A DNA stretch of 12,904 nt from CAILAD01 sp964397085 (GTDB lineage Bacteria > Patescibacteriota > Saccharimonadia > CAILAD01 > BJGX01). Of the stretch, positions 7,048 to 12,425 are shown piece after piece. The DNA is taken from the NCBI GenBank assembly GCA_964397085.1, contig CAYNHH010000025.1, positions 1 through 12,904 on the forward strand, given 5' to 3'. The translations under genes were made by a program, and so were the position numbers. Position 1 is the stretch's first letter, and every line of letters starts with the position of its first letter. The notes beneath the pieces were generated by a model, which made no database searches, was not told the origin of the DNA, and saw nothing but the letters and a program-made list of their open reading frames with translations.

Positions 7048-7255
7048 AGTAGTCTGCGACGCACGAGCTATAGGTCTTTATAACTTTTTCTGATTAAACA
7101 TAACTCAAGGGAGCCTTAGATTACTTCTGGTATTGTCAGAACGTTGCGGGTGCCCACCTAGCACTTGGCAGGAGAGGTTATAGCAAGACTTTCGGCGTTT
7201 GCGGGCTCGATGTCATTATCTAGACGAGATACTTCTATTGTAATTTGAAGTGTCT
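7048..7255 (+). ncRNA. Structured non-coding RNA, 6S-like architecture, family unassigned
   Basis: This stretch has no credible coding frame but has its own promoter and terminator. It can fold into one long irregular rod. Closing helix: GTCT 7052-7055 with AGAC 7222-7225, GAC 7058-7060 with GTC 7212-7214, and CGAGC 7064-7068 with GCTCG 7205-7209. Next is an asymmetric internal loop (about 5 versus 15 nt). Then comes a 19-bp helix: 7074-7092 with 7169-7189, two-base bulge at 7183-7184 and three G-U pairs. The apex can form AAGG/CCTT (7107-7117) and TTCTG/CAGAA (7125-7141). Length and the closing stem-bubble-apical stem plan recall 6S RNA, but I see no decisive primary signature. It lacks the tmRNA tRNA-like end and the SRP GGAAG loop. 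Confidence 0.6.
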
Positions 7256-7264
7256 TTTTATTTT
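7227..7264 (+). terminator. Intrinsic terminator of the ncRNA
   Basis: A 9-bp stem, AGATACTTC (7227-7235) with GAAGTGTCT (7247-7255), is followed by TTTTATTTT (7256-7264). It points rightward and overlaps the last codons of the minus-strand paaX-like gene. Confidence 0.75.
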
Positions 7265-7774
7265 GGTCTCGTCTTCAAGGTGACTGGCAACAATGAGTCG
7301 AATATTTTGGCCTAGATTGTACCTTTTTCTGGTAGCTTCAATATATTTTGTGGGGTTATAAGGTGATAACCAAAGACCCTTGCTGTAGTTGAGGAAGCCC
7401 GCATGCTTGAGATCGATTATTATCTGATTACGAGCTACCTTTTGGGCTTCTGGGATATCAAAGGTAATGAAGTAGTAGCGTCCGTCCCAGCGAGTGGGGT
7501 CTACTACCTTGCCAACAGCTTGAGCGCGCGCAAGTTTGTCACGGCCTTTGATAGTAATGGTATATACCTTTTGATTGTCTATGGTACCTACACTTATGAA
7601 TCCTTGCTTGGCCAGAAGAGCGATGGTATCGGTGATGCGGCGTGATGGAGTAGTGGTTTTGGTATCAGAAAACGCCGCTAGCAGGGCTGGCTCGGCGATA
7701 ATCTTACTATGTCGCACCAAATCTTTTTTGGAGATCAGGGCGAGTATCTGAGCTGATTTGGAGGTTTGTTGCAC
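7235..7774 (-). CDS. PaaX-like regulator: winged helix plus Cas2-like domain
   Basis: A 179-residue protein. Residues 1-85 form a predicted winged-helix region (SRRITDTIALLAKQGFISV, then a wing with KVYTITIKGRDKL). Residues 96-179 carry the PaaX central Cas2-like ferredoxin fold: WDGRYYFITFDIPEAQKVAR, then LKHAGFLNYSKGLWLSPYNP. CPR genomes contain many small proteins of this type. No cas1 or CRISPR array is present, and the wHTH fusion points to regulation rather than spacer acquisition. It starts at GTG (7774), the codon that keeps the full first helix. The 24-bp inverted repeat at 7820-7843, between it and the divergent HIT-like gene, is a plausible operator. It is not evidence of phenylacetate catabolism. 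Confidence 0.8.
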   Translation of the reverse strand: MQQTSKSAQILALISKKDLVRHSKIIAEPALLAAFSDTKTTTPSRRITDTIALLAKQGFISVGTIDNQKVYTITIKGRDKLARAQAVGKVVDPTRWDGRYYFITFDIPEAQKVARNQIIIDLKHAGFLNYSKGLWLSPYNPTKYIEATRKRYNLGQNIRLIVASHLEDETKIKRHFKLQ

Positions 7775-7790
7775 TAAAATTACTCTTACA

Positions 7791-7847
7791 TATACAGTAT
7801 GTCATAGCATAACAAGTATGTACAGTATATATCTATAGTGTACTTGT
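7791..7847. promoter_or_regulatory. Candidate operator in the paaX-like/HIT divergent region
   Basis: GTACAGTATA (7820-7829) and TATAGTGTAC (7834-7843) are inverted with 9 of 10 matches around a 4-base centre. An outer pair, ACAAGTA (7812-7818) and TACTTGT (7841-7847), is perfect. TACAGTAT also occurs as a direct repeat at 7793-7800. The cluster sits between two divergent genes and touches the possible -35 of the rightward promoter, as expected for a repressor site. Confidence 0.5.
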
Positions 7848-7873
7848 CTCATCTGGTAACTTAATGAGATAAT
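7844..7873 (+). promoter_or_regulatory. Promoter of the HIT-like gene
   Basis: GATAAT (7868-7873) is preceded by TG at 7865-7866 (extended -10). A possible -35, TTGTCT (7844-7849), lies 18 bases upstream. The start near 7880 leaves about 5 nt before the ATG at 7885. The ATG at 7877 is out of frame. Confidence 0.5.
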
Positions 7874-7884
7874 TACATGGCGAT

Positions 7885-8313
7885 ATGTATAACACCAATC
7901 AAACATCCAAAAGAAAGAGCGAGTACTACAAAAAATTCCCACGAGATGGAGATTGTCAGTTTTGTAGCATTCCAGATAGCGAGAGAGTAAAGGAATATGA
8001 TGGTTTTATTGTTATTCGAAATAAATTCGGTTATGACATTTTTGATATGTGCGAGGTAGAGGATCATCTGATGGTGATTCCTAAAAAACACACCGATAGG
8101 CTCGATGTATTATCTCAGGATGAACGAGCAGAATTCTTGAATATATTAATAGACTATGAATCGAAGGGCTACAATGTGTACTTTAGAGAACCGGGGAGTA
8201 TTATCAAGACCGTAGATCATCATCATACCCATTTATTGAAGTTGGGTAAAAGGCTTGGTTCAATCAAGTATGTTAAGCAGCCATACAGCTTGAAATATAC
8301 TTTGAGTGATTAG
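7885..8313 (+). CDS. HIT-like domain protein with N-terminal CxxC
   Basis: A 142-residue soluble protein. HIT proteins are nucleotide hydrolases or transferases that use a His triad. Here the triad can be read as H112-x-H114-x-H116 within VDHHHTHLL, and DHLMVIPKKHTDRLDVLS (60-77) is the usual HIT strand and helix. C24-x-x-C27 (DCQFCSIP) resembles the metal site of some HIT proteins. Family outliers: the segment before the triad is GSIIKTVD rather than the usual glycine/glutamine form, and the triad is packed with an extra His. It is unlike the second HIT gene at 11231, so it is not a recent duplicate. Its promoter region is shared with the divergent PaaX-like gene. Confidence 0.78.
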   Translation: MYNTNQTSKRKSEYYKKFPRDGDCQFCSIPDSERVKEYDGFIVIRNKFGYDIFDMCEVEDHLMVIPKKHTDRLDVLSQDERAEFLNILIDYESKGYNVYFREPGSIIKTVDHHHTHLLKLGKRLGSIKYVKQPYSLKYTLSD

Positions 8314-8323
8314 GGTTGCTACC

Positions 8324-8332
8324 TGTTATAAT
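8324..8332 (+). promoter_or_regulatory. Extended -10 promoter of tRNA-Pro
   Basis: TGTTATAAT matches TGN-TATAAT exactly. The predicted start near 8339 leaves only about 4 nt of 5' leader for RNase P to remove. Confidence 0.7.
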
Positions 8333-8342
8333 ATACTTCTAT

Positions 8343-8418
8343 CAGGGTGTGGCGCAGTTGGTAGCGCGTACGGCTGGGGGCCGTGAGGTCGCAGGTTCAA
8401 GTCCTGTCACCCTGACCA
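8343..8418 (+). tRNA. tRNA-Pro (anticodon GGG)
   Basis: A complete 76-nt cloverleaf with encoded CCA. The acceptor stem CAGGGTG (8343-8349) pairs perfectly with CACCCTG (8408-8414), the discriminator is A8415, and CCA is 8416-8418. The D arm has GCGC/GCGC with GG in the loop. The anticodon stem TACGG/CCGTG (8369-8373, 8381-8385) carries the loop CTGGGGG, so the anticodon is GGG at 8376-8378, reading CCC. The T arm is GCAGG/CCTGT with TTCAAGT. C1-G72 and A73 are as expected for a bacterial proline tRNA. Confidence 0.95.
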
Positions 8419-8456
8419 TACAAAGAGTCCACCAAGGGTGGGCTTTTTGTATGGTC
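8414..8456 (+). terminator. Terminator hairpin that includes the tRNA 3' end
   Basis: A 20-bp stem, 8414-8433 with 8437-8456, has a 3-base loop AAG and two G-U pairs. Its inner part, AGTCCACC/GGTGGGCT followed by TTTTT, is a standard intrinsic terminator. The outer part begins with the last acceptor base, discriminator and CCA of the tRNA, so the full hairpin competes with the mature tRNA end. Confidence 0.8.
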
Positions 8457-8474
8457 TAGAATTGATCTTGAATC

Positions 8475-8613
8475 TGCGAATTTTGCTTTAGCAAAATGCA
8501 GGTTAGACAGAATATTATTCTGTCGCTGTCCTGATCAGCGTGGTAAACAAGTTTGAACCTGCACAGAGGTTAGGCAGAACATTATTCTGACACTCCACTG
8601 ATCAACCTGATCA
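8475..8613 (+). repeat. Tandem fold-capable repeats in a non-coding gap
   Basis: The 218-base gap between the tRNA and the glycosyltransferase gene has no credible coding frame. It holds two direct copies of a 37-bp unit (8501-8537 and 8568-8604; 30 of 37 identical; period 67). Each copy contains a hairpin: the first is perfect (8506-8513 with 8517-8524), the second a 5-bp version (8575-8579 with 8585-8589). Each is bracketed by AGGTT...AACCT. In copy 1 the bracket is 8 bp, TGCAGGTT 8497-8504 with AACCTGCA 8556-8563. A further hairpin, ATTTTGC-TTTA-GCAAAAT, lies at 8480-8497, and TGATCA occurs three times (8532, 8599, 8608). Function unknown: structured RNA, operator cluster or dispersed repeat are all possible. 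Confidence 0.6.
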
Positions 8614-8621
8614 TGAAATTA

Positions 8622-8630
8622 TGCTAATGT
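8622..8630 (+). promoter_or_regulatory. Possible extended -10 promoter of the glycosyltransferase gene
   Basis: TGCTAATGT fits TGN-TAnnnT but is weak in the middle of the hexamer. Its last T is seven bases before the ATG at 8637, the same spacing as at murT, the MBL gene and the M50 gene, so a leaderless start is predicted. Confidence 0.4.
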
Positions 8631-8636
8631 AATTGT

Positions 8637-9740
8637 ATGAAGAAGCCAAAACTTTCACTGGCCCTAGTAGTCAAGAACGAAGAGGCTATGCTTGAGCGCT
8701 GTCTCGAGAGCATTAAGGGCGTGGTGGATGAGATAGTTGTCACTGACACAGGTTCTACTGATAAGACGGTGCAGATAGCCAAGAAATACACAGACAAAGT
8801 GCATTATTTTGAGTGGGTAGACGATTTTTCGGCTGCGTACAATTATTGCATTGCCAAAACAACTAGTGACTATGTATTGAAATGGGATGCTGATTTTGTT
8901 TTGAAACCAAGCTCAAGAAAAGCTTTGCTAGAGCTAAAGAATGCTGGTTTTGCAGGCGCTAATCATATCTCGGTTATATTACAAAACATTGAAGTAGATA
9001 GTGGCTTGCCAAGTAGTACTGCACCTCGAGAGTTGATCTTTAAAAAAAGTGATTTTACTTATTCTTCACCGGTGCATATGTACTTATCAGCACAAAAAAG
9101 TGTAAAACAAACACCAATAATTGATAGGAATATCGTAGTAGATCATTACAAGGATCTGGAGGTGAAAGAGTTTCGGCTTTCTCAAAGCTACAAGATTATT
9201 CAGCGATCTTTAGAGCTTGATCCTAACAACGTGTATTTGTCATATCATATGATCTTGGGTTATATGTACTCAGGTGAGTATGTTGAAGCTTTGGAGGCGA
9301 TAGTTCACTTTCTGATTACATGGCCCGACTATATTCCAGAGAGGGTACTCATGGTTTTGCAATATAAATTTGAGTGCCTCTTGCAGCTTGGAAGAGTAGA
9401 AGAAACAAAGTGTATACTCGAAGACTTCACTCGTTTGACAGACTTTCCTCAGTATAAGCTGTTGAGAGCTGATATTGCTGCCGTACAAAAAGATCCTGAT
9501 GCAATGAAGCTATATCAAGATTATCTTGCATTGAATTTTCTATCTAGCGACACAAATTTTGGCTATTTTTATTATCGCAATATGGCTCATCCAAGGATTA
9601 TGCTAGCTCGTCTGATTGTAAAAACTGATCCAGAGCTTGCTGCTAGCTATCTAACAGAGCTGAATAACTACTCTAGCTATTTCGATTCAGCCAAAGAATC
9701 TCAGGCTGTTGCCAAAGCGTTAGGTCTCAAGTTACAATAA
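8637..9740 (+). CDS. Family 2 glycosyltransferase with C-terminal helical repeats
   Basis: A 367-residue cytoplasmic protein. The N-terminal GT-A domain shows SLALVVKNEE (7-16), DEIVVTDTGSTDKT (31-44), EWVDDFSAA (59-67) and a DxD-type motif D84-A-D86 that would bind the metal and sugar nucleotide. Residues from about 180 to 330 are helical with TPR-like spacing (SLELDPNNVYLSYHMILGYMYSGE and following). The layout matches SunS-like and other protein-modifying GT2 enzymes, in which the repeats bind the acceptor. The donor sugar and acceptor are not evident. The neighbouring Ser/Thr/Asn-rich surface protein, 8 bases downstream, is an attractive acceptor, but that is inference. Confidence 0.85.
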   Translation: MKKPKLSLALVVKNEEAMLERCLESIKGVVDEIVVTDTGSTDKTVQIAKKYTDKVHYFEWVDDFSAAYNYCIAKTTSDYVLKWDADFVLKPSSRKALLELKNAGFAGANHISVILQNIEVDSGLPSSTAPRELIFKKSDFTYSSPVHMYLSAQKSVKQTPIIDRNIVVDHYKDLEVKEFRLSQSYKIIQRSLELDPNNVYLSYHMILGYMYSGEYVEALEAIVHFLITWPDYIPERVLMVLQYKFECLLQLGRVEETKCILEDFTRLTDFPQYKLLRADIAAVQKDPDAMKLYQDYLALNFLSSDTNFGYFYYRNMAHPRIMLARLIVKTDPELAASYLTELNNYSSYFDSAKESQAVAKALGLKLQ

Positions 9741-9748
9741 AAGTACTT

Positions 9749-10822
9749 ATGGCTATACATAAAAGTAAATTACCTGGTTTTTTCGTCTCGTTACTACTTG
9801 TGACAGTTTTTTCAATGCACCTCGGTGGAGCACAGAATAGTAGTGATAGTCTTCAAGACCAGATACTTCATAGTTTTGCTGGCTCGGCTCACGCTGAATC
9901 TCTTGTTTCGAGCACTGGTCAGGATGATGGATGTTATAATGTTTCGTTTTCAAGCGCACTAGCTGATCCTTGTAATGAGATTGATGAGAGTATTGATATT
10001 TGTCTAAAAGAAAATACCTCGGATAGCTTCTTGGCATACTACTATCTCTACGCAACGAATGGGCCTGTCACACTTTCTAACGCCAATGCAGCACCCACCA
10101 CACCACTTACCGTGATTCCTAATTATCTCTCAAGTAGCGCGTATCTGACTATATACGACAGGCAACAGTATCAATTTAATGTCACGGCTCCAACAATTCC
10201 ATTTTCATCGAGTCCCACTAATGTTGCAGCAAACTTAAATGGTGATTTTAATTACCCCGTTTTTACTCATCAAATTCAGCATAATGTAACTGCCAATATA
10301 CGAGCTGAGCATGTTAATACTGCTCCAAATCTCACCAATCTACAGCCTCAGTCTGTCAACCAAAGCCTAGTAAGCTCTACTCAAACAGTAAATATACCTG
10401 TATCAGCCGACTATTCAGATGCTGAAAGTAATCACTCAAATATTACTTTTGAGCTTACCAAAGATAATTTTGCAACTATTTTACAAACTGTGACTATACC
10501 AGCTGTGGCCAGCGGCACTACTGTGAGTCATACATTTACCGCACTTGGTGAGGGTAATTATAATTGGCGTGTCAGTGCTATTGAAACTGACGCGCTTGGT
10601 AATTGTATAGGGTATGTTAACGCTGACCCTGCGATTAATTTGAGCTTCACTTCTTCGAATCAAGTTGGCGGGACTGGATCAATTAAGATTGTAGGTGGCA
10701 CATTGGCTCCAAGTGGTGAGAATACCCAGCCTATATTAGTAGGTGCTATTGGGGTGGTTGCTGCAGGGCTTGCTTCTTTGTATGTTCTCTCACGAAAGAA
10801 GCTCAGACTAGATAAGCAGTAG
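9749..10822 (+). CDS. LPXTG-like (LAPSG) surface-anchored protein, Ser/Thr/Asn-rich
   Basis: A 357-residue predicted exported protein. A basic N-terminus and hydrophobic stretch (10-27) form a signal peptide; cleavage may be near GGA (26-28) or at the better AxA site AHA (47-49). The middle is rich in Ser, Thr, Asn and Pro with few charges. Residues about 194-300 resemble an Ig/FN3-type beta domain, with GEGNYNWRVSAIETD as its late strand. The C-terminus is a complete sorting signal: LAPSG (319-323), EN, a hydrophobic span (328-347) and a basic tail RKKLR. LAxTG-type signals are used by class E-like sortases; no sortase gene is in the window. It probably forms an operon with the upstream glycosyltransferase gene. 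Four cysteines (62, 75, 85, 286) could form disulfides. No homolog recognised beyond these features. Confidence 0.7.
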   Translation: MAIHKSKLPGFFVSLLLVTVFSMHLGGAQNSSDSLQDQILHSFAGSAHAESLVSSTGQDDGCYNVSFSSALADPCNEIDESIDICLKENTSDSFLAYYYLYATNGPVTLSNANAAPTTPLTVIPNYLSSSAYLTIYDRQQYQFNVTAPTIPFSSSPTNVAANLNGDFNYPVFTHQIQHNVTANIRAEHVNTAPNLTNLQPQSVNQSLVSSTQTVNIPVSADYSDAESNHSNITFELTKDNFATILQTVTIPAVASGTTVSHTFTALGEGNYNWRVSAIETDALGNCIGYVNADPAINLSFTSSNQVGGTGSIKIVGGTLAPSGENTQPILVGAIGVVAAGLASLYVLSRKKLRLDKQ

Positions 10823-10890
10823 CCTAGTATTTAAATCTAATATTGTTACGCTGTACATTCTGTCTACAAGGTACTATTCTAGTTGGTATT

Positions 10891-11058
10891 ATGAATAATA
10901 TGATCAAATTCACTATTCTATTTGCTGTACTCAGCTGCTACATGTGGTATCTGAATAGTCTACAGACCACTGTAACAGCAGAACTCAGCCAACTCAGTAA
11001 TGTTTATGCTCACGCTGGTGAAATCGCCTCACAGAGCTCTCAAATACCTCAGAAATAA
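10891..11058 (+). CDS. Small single-span membrane or exported protein, hypothetical
   Basis: A 55-residue frame from ATG 10891 (another ATG follows at 10900). An upstream TTG at 10843 would add 16 residues of unlikely sequence and is not preferred. After a short N-terminus the protein has one hydrophobic helix (about 5-21), then a polar region with the AxA-type motif AHA (40-42) and a Ser/Gln-rich end. It could be a single-span membrane protein or the precursor of a short secreted peptide. The plan (helix, about 20 residues, AHA) resembles the N-terminus of the preceding surface protein. No family is recognised. The stop lies just before the promoter of the next HIT gene, and the sequence runs into the 55-bp duplicated stretch at the assembly gap. 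Confidence 0.45.
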   Translation: MNNMIKFTILFAVLSCYMWYLNSLQTTVTAELSQLSNVYAHAGEIASQSSQIPQK

Positions 11059-11101
11059 ATGCTATACTAGTATTTATGCAAGATTCTGTGTTTACCAAAA
11101 T
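11047..11101 (+). repeat. 55-bp exact duplication, left copy (contig-end overlap)
   Basis: These 55 bases are identical to 11202-11256, on the other side of 100 Ns. The stretch contains the end of the small membrane protein gene, the HIT promoter and the first 26 bases of the HIT gene. It looks like two contig ends that overlap but were scaffolded with a default gap. Confidence 0.9.
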
Positions 11102-11201
11102 NNNNNNNNNNNNNNNNNNNNNNNNNNNNNNNNNNNNNNNNNNNNNNNNNNNNNNNNNNNNNNNNNNNNNNNNNNNNNNNNNNNNNNNNNNNNNNNNNNN
11201 N
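11102..11201. other. Assembly gap, 100 Ns (probably artificial)
   Basis: Exactly 100 N characters, a common scaffolder default rather than a measured length. Both flanks are the same 55-bp sequence, so the true genome most likely has a single copy and no missing DNA. Any reading frame running through the Ns is spurious. Confidence 0.9.
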
Positions 11202-11256
11202 CCTCAGAAATAAATGCTATACTAGTATTTATGCAAGATTCTGTGTTTACCAAAAT
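11202..11256 (+). repeat. 55-bp exact duplication, right copy (contig-end overlap)
   Basis: The right-hand copy of 11047-11101. It continues directly into the complete HIT gene, so this copy carries the usable start codon at 11231. Confidence 0.9.
11215..11223 (+). promoter_or_regulatory. Extended -10 promoter of the HIT-uppP-rnhA operon
   Basis: TGCTATACT fits TGN-TAnnnT. The last T is eight bases before the A of the ATG at 11231, so the mRNA should be leaderless or nearly so. The element overlaps the stop region of the small upstream gene; its duplicate is at 11060-11068. Confidence 0.6.
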
Positions 11257-11641
11257 GTTGAAGGGTGAAATACCACGAGAAGTTATCTACCAAGATGACG
11301 TGTGTTTTATTATCCCCACTATTGCGCCCAACAATGAAGGACACTGTATGGTAATCCCCATTGAGCAAACGGAAGACTGGGAGACACTTGATGCAAAAAC
11401 CTATCAGTACATCATGGATATTGTGCAAAAATTTGGCAGAGTAATCAAAGAAACTTACGATTGTCCAAAAGTAGGTGTAGTGATAGAAGGCCTTGAAGTG
11501 CCACATGTGCACGTACATGTGCTACCTATCTACAAAACTGGTGATCTTGATCATACCCGAGCTCACGAGGTTGAATATTCAATGCTAAAACCTGTAGCTG
11601 ATAAGTTGAGAGCAGCTATTGAAGAACAGGGGGGTCTGTAA
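11231..11641 (+). CDS. HIT family nucleotide hydrolase (Hint/Ap4A hydrolase-like)
   Basis: A 136-residue cytoplasmic protein with a standard HIT fold: FTKMLKGEIPREVIYQDD at the N-terminus, EGHCMVIPIEQTEDW in the middle, and the catalytic triad in PHVHVHVLP (H92, H94, H96). Such proteins hydrolyse adenylated or dinucleoside polyphosphate substrates. The ATG at 11231 gives the usual N-terminus; a longer frame from before the gap crosses Ns and is not real. There is no Shine-Dalgarno site, consistent with a leaderless mRNA. The stop is one base before the uppP ATG. Confidence 0.93.
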   Translation: MQDSVFTKMLKGEIPREVIYQDDVCFIIPTIAPNNEGHCMVIPIEQTEDWETLDAKTYQYIMDIVQKFGRVIKETYDCPKVGVVIEGLEVPHVHVHVLPIYKTGDLDHTRAHEVEYSMLKPVADKLRAAIEEQGGL

Positions 11642-11642
11642 A

Positions 11643-12425
11643 ATGCTTGTGATTGTTGTAGTTTTGTCTATAGTGCAGGCAATAACTGAATTTTTACCCA
11701 TTTCATCATCGGCCCATTTACTACTTGTGCCTTGGGTTTTTCAATTTACAGACCCAGGCTTAGCATTTGACGCAGCGATTCATATCGGTACCGCCATGGC
11801 ACTTTTAGTGTTCTTTGGTAAAGAGTTTTTACAGATGATAAAAACAAAAGACAGGCTTTTATGGTACATAGTTGCAGCTTCTGTTCCGGCTGCTGTACTT
11901 GGTTTTTTTGGGGATAAGATGATTGAAAAATACTTGCACGCAAGTAGTTATGCACCGCTCATTGTGGGTGTAGGAATGATAGTCTTTAGTGCGCTTCTTT
12001 ACTATGTAGACAAAGTAGGTAAAAAGCATGAGGGTGTTGAGAAAATGACATTAAAGCAAAGTCTTTTTGTAGGTTTTGCTCAAGTATTGGCATTCATTCC
12101 CGGAGCATCACGATCAGGAATTACTATTACTGCTGGTTTGTGGCTGGGGTTAAAGCGCGAAGATGCTGCGCGCTTTAGTTTTTTGCTTGCAACGCCTATT
12201 TCTCTTGGTGCGGGATTGTATAAAGGGTACGAACTAATGAAGCATCCAGCTCCTTCGGTATCTAACTTTGATCTAATGGTGGGTATAGTTGTGACTTTTG
12301 TAGTAGGCGTATTAGTTATTAAGTGGTTATTAGACTATCTGAAGCAACATTCAATGCTGGTATTTGTAATTTATAGGGTAATAGTAGGGGTAGGAGTAAT
12401 AGCATTATGGCTACTCAGACGATAA
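11643..12425 (+). CDS. uppP: Undecaprenyl-diphosphatase UppP (BacA)
   Basis: UppP dephosphorylates undecaprenyl pyrophosphate to recycle the lipid carrier of cell-wall and glycan synthesis. The 260-residue membrane protein shows both family signatures: Q12-x-x-x-E16 followed by PISSSAH (19-25), and PGASRSG (153-159) with the catalytic Arg157. About eight hydrophobic segments are visible, as expected. I place the start at ATG 11643; a run of six G bases at 11629-11634 is a reasonable Shine-Dalgarno site inside the HIT gene. An ATG at 11619 would add eight polar residues and disturb the usual N-terminus. The 3' end overlaps the RNase H gene by 19 bases. Confidence 0.95.
   Translation: MLVIVVVLSIVQAITEFLPISSSAHLLLVPWVFQFTDPGLAFDAAIHIGTAMALLVFFGKEFLQMIKTKDRLLWYIVAASVPAAVLGFFGDKMIEKYLHASSYAPLIVGVGMIVFSALLYYVDKVGKKHEGVEKMTLKQSLFVGFAQVLAFIPGASRSGITITAGLWLGLKREDAARFSFLLATPISLGAGLYKGYELMKHPAPSVSNFDLMVGIVVTFVVGVLVIKWLLDYLKQHSMLVFVIYRVIVGVGVIALWLLRR

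Noticed and set aside
7048..7255. The RNA as tmRNA or SRP RNA.
   Set aside because: There is no tRNA-Ala-like 3' end or tag frame for tmRNA, and no GGAAG-type loop with its conserved internal loop for SRP RNA.
7235..7774. Cas2-like domain as evidence for a CRISPR-Cas locus.
   Set aside because: There are no cas1 or effector genes and no repeat-spacer array, and the domain is fused to a winged helix as in PaaX regulators.
7877..7884. ATG at 7877 as the start of the HIT-like gene.
   Set aside because: It is in a different frame from the conserved protein; the in-frame ATG is 7885.
8501..8575. GTTAGAC (8502) and GTTAGGC (8569) match the GTTRRRY core of integron attC sites.
   Set aside because: No matching RYYYAAC partner with the correct geometry is present, there is no intI or cassette array, and the match is explained by the tandem repeat. 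GTCTAGA near 8454 is too imperfect.
10843..10890. TTG start at 10843 that would lengthen the small membrane protein by 16 residues.
   Set aside because: The extension has two cysteines and no signal-like features, no ribosome binding site precedes it, and the ATG at 10891 gives a normal short N-terminus before the helix.
11000..11641. A frame running from before the N gap into the HIT gene, suggesting a fusion protein.
   Set aside because: It crosses 100 unknown bases and translates the duplicated 55-bp sequence twice; it is an assembly artefact. The HIT gene starts at 11231.
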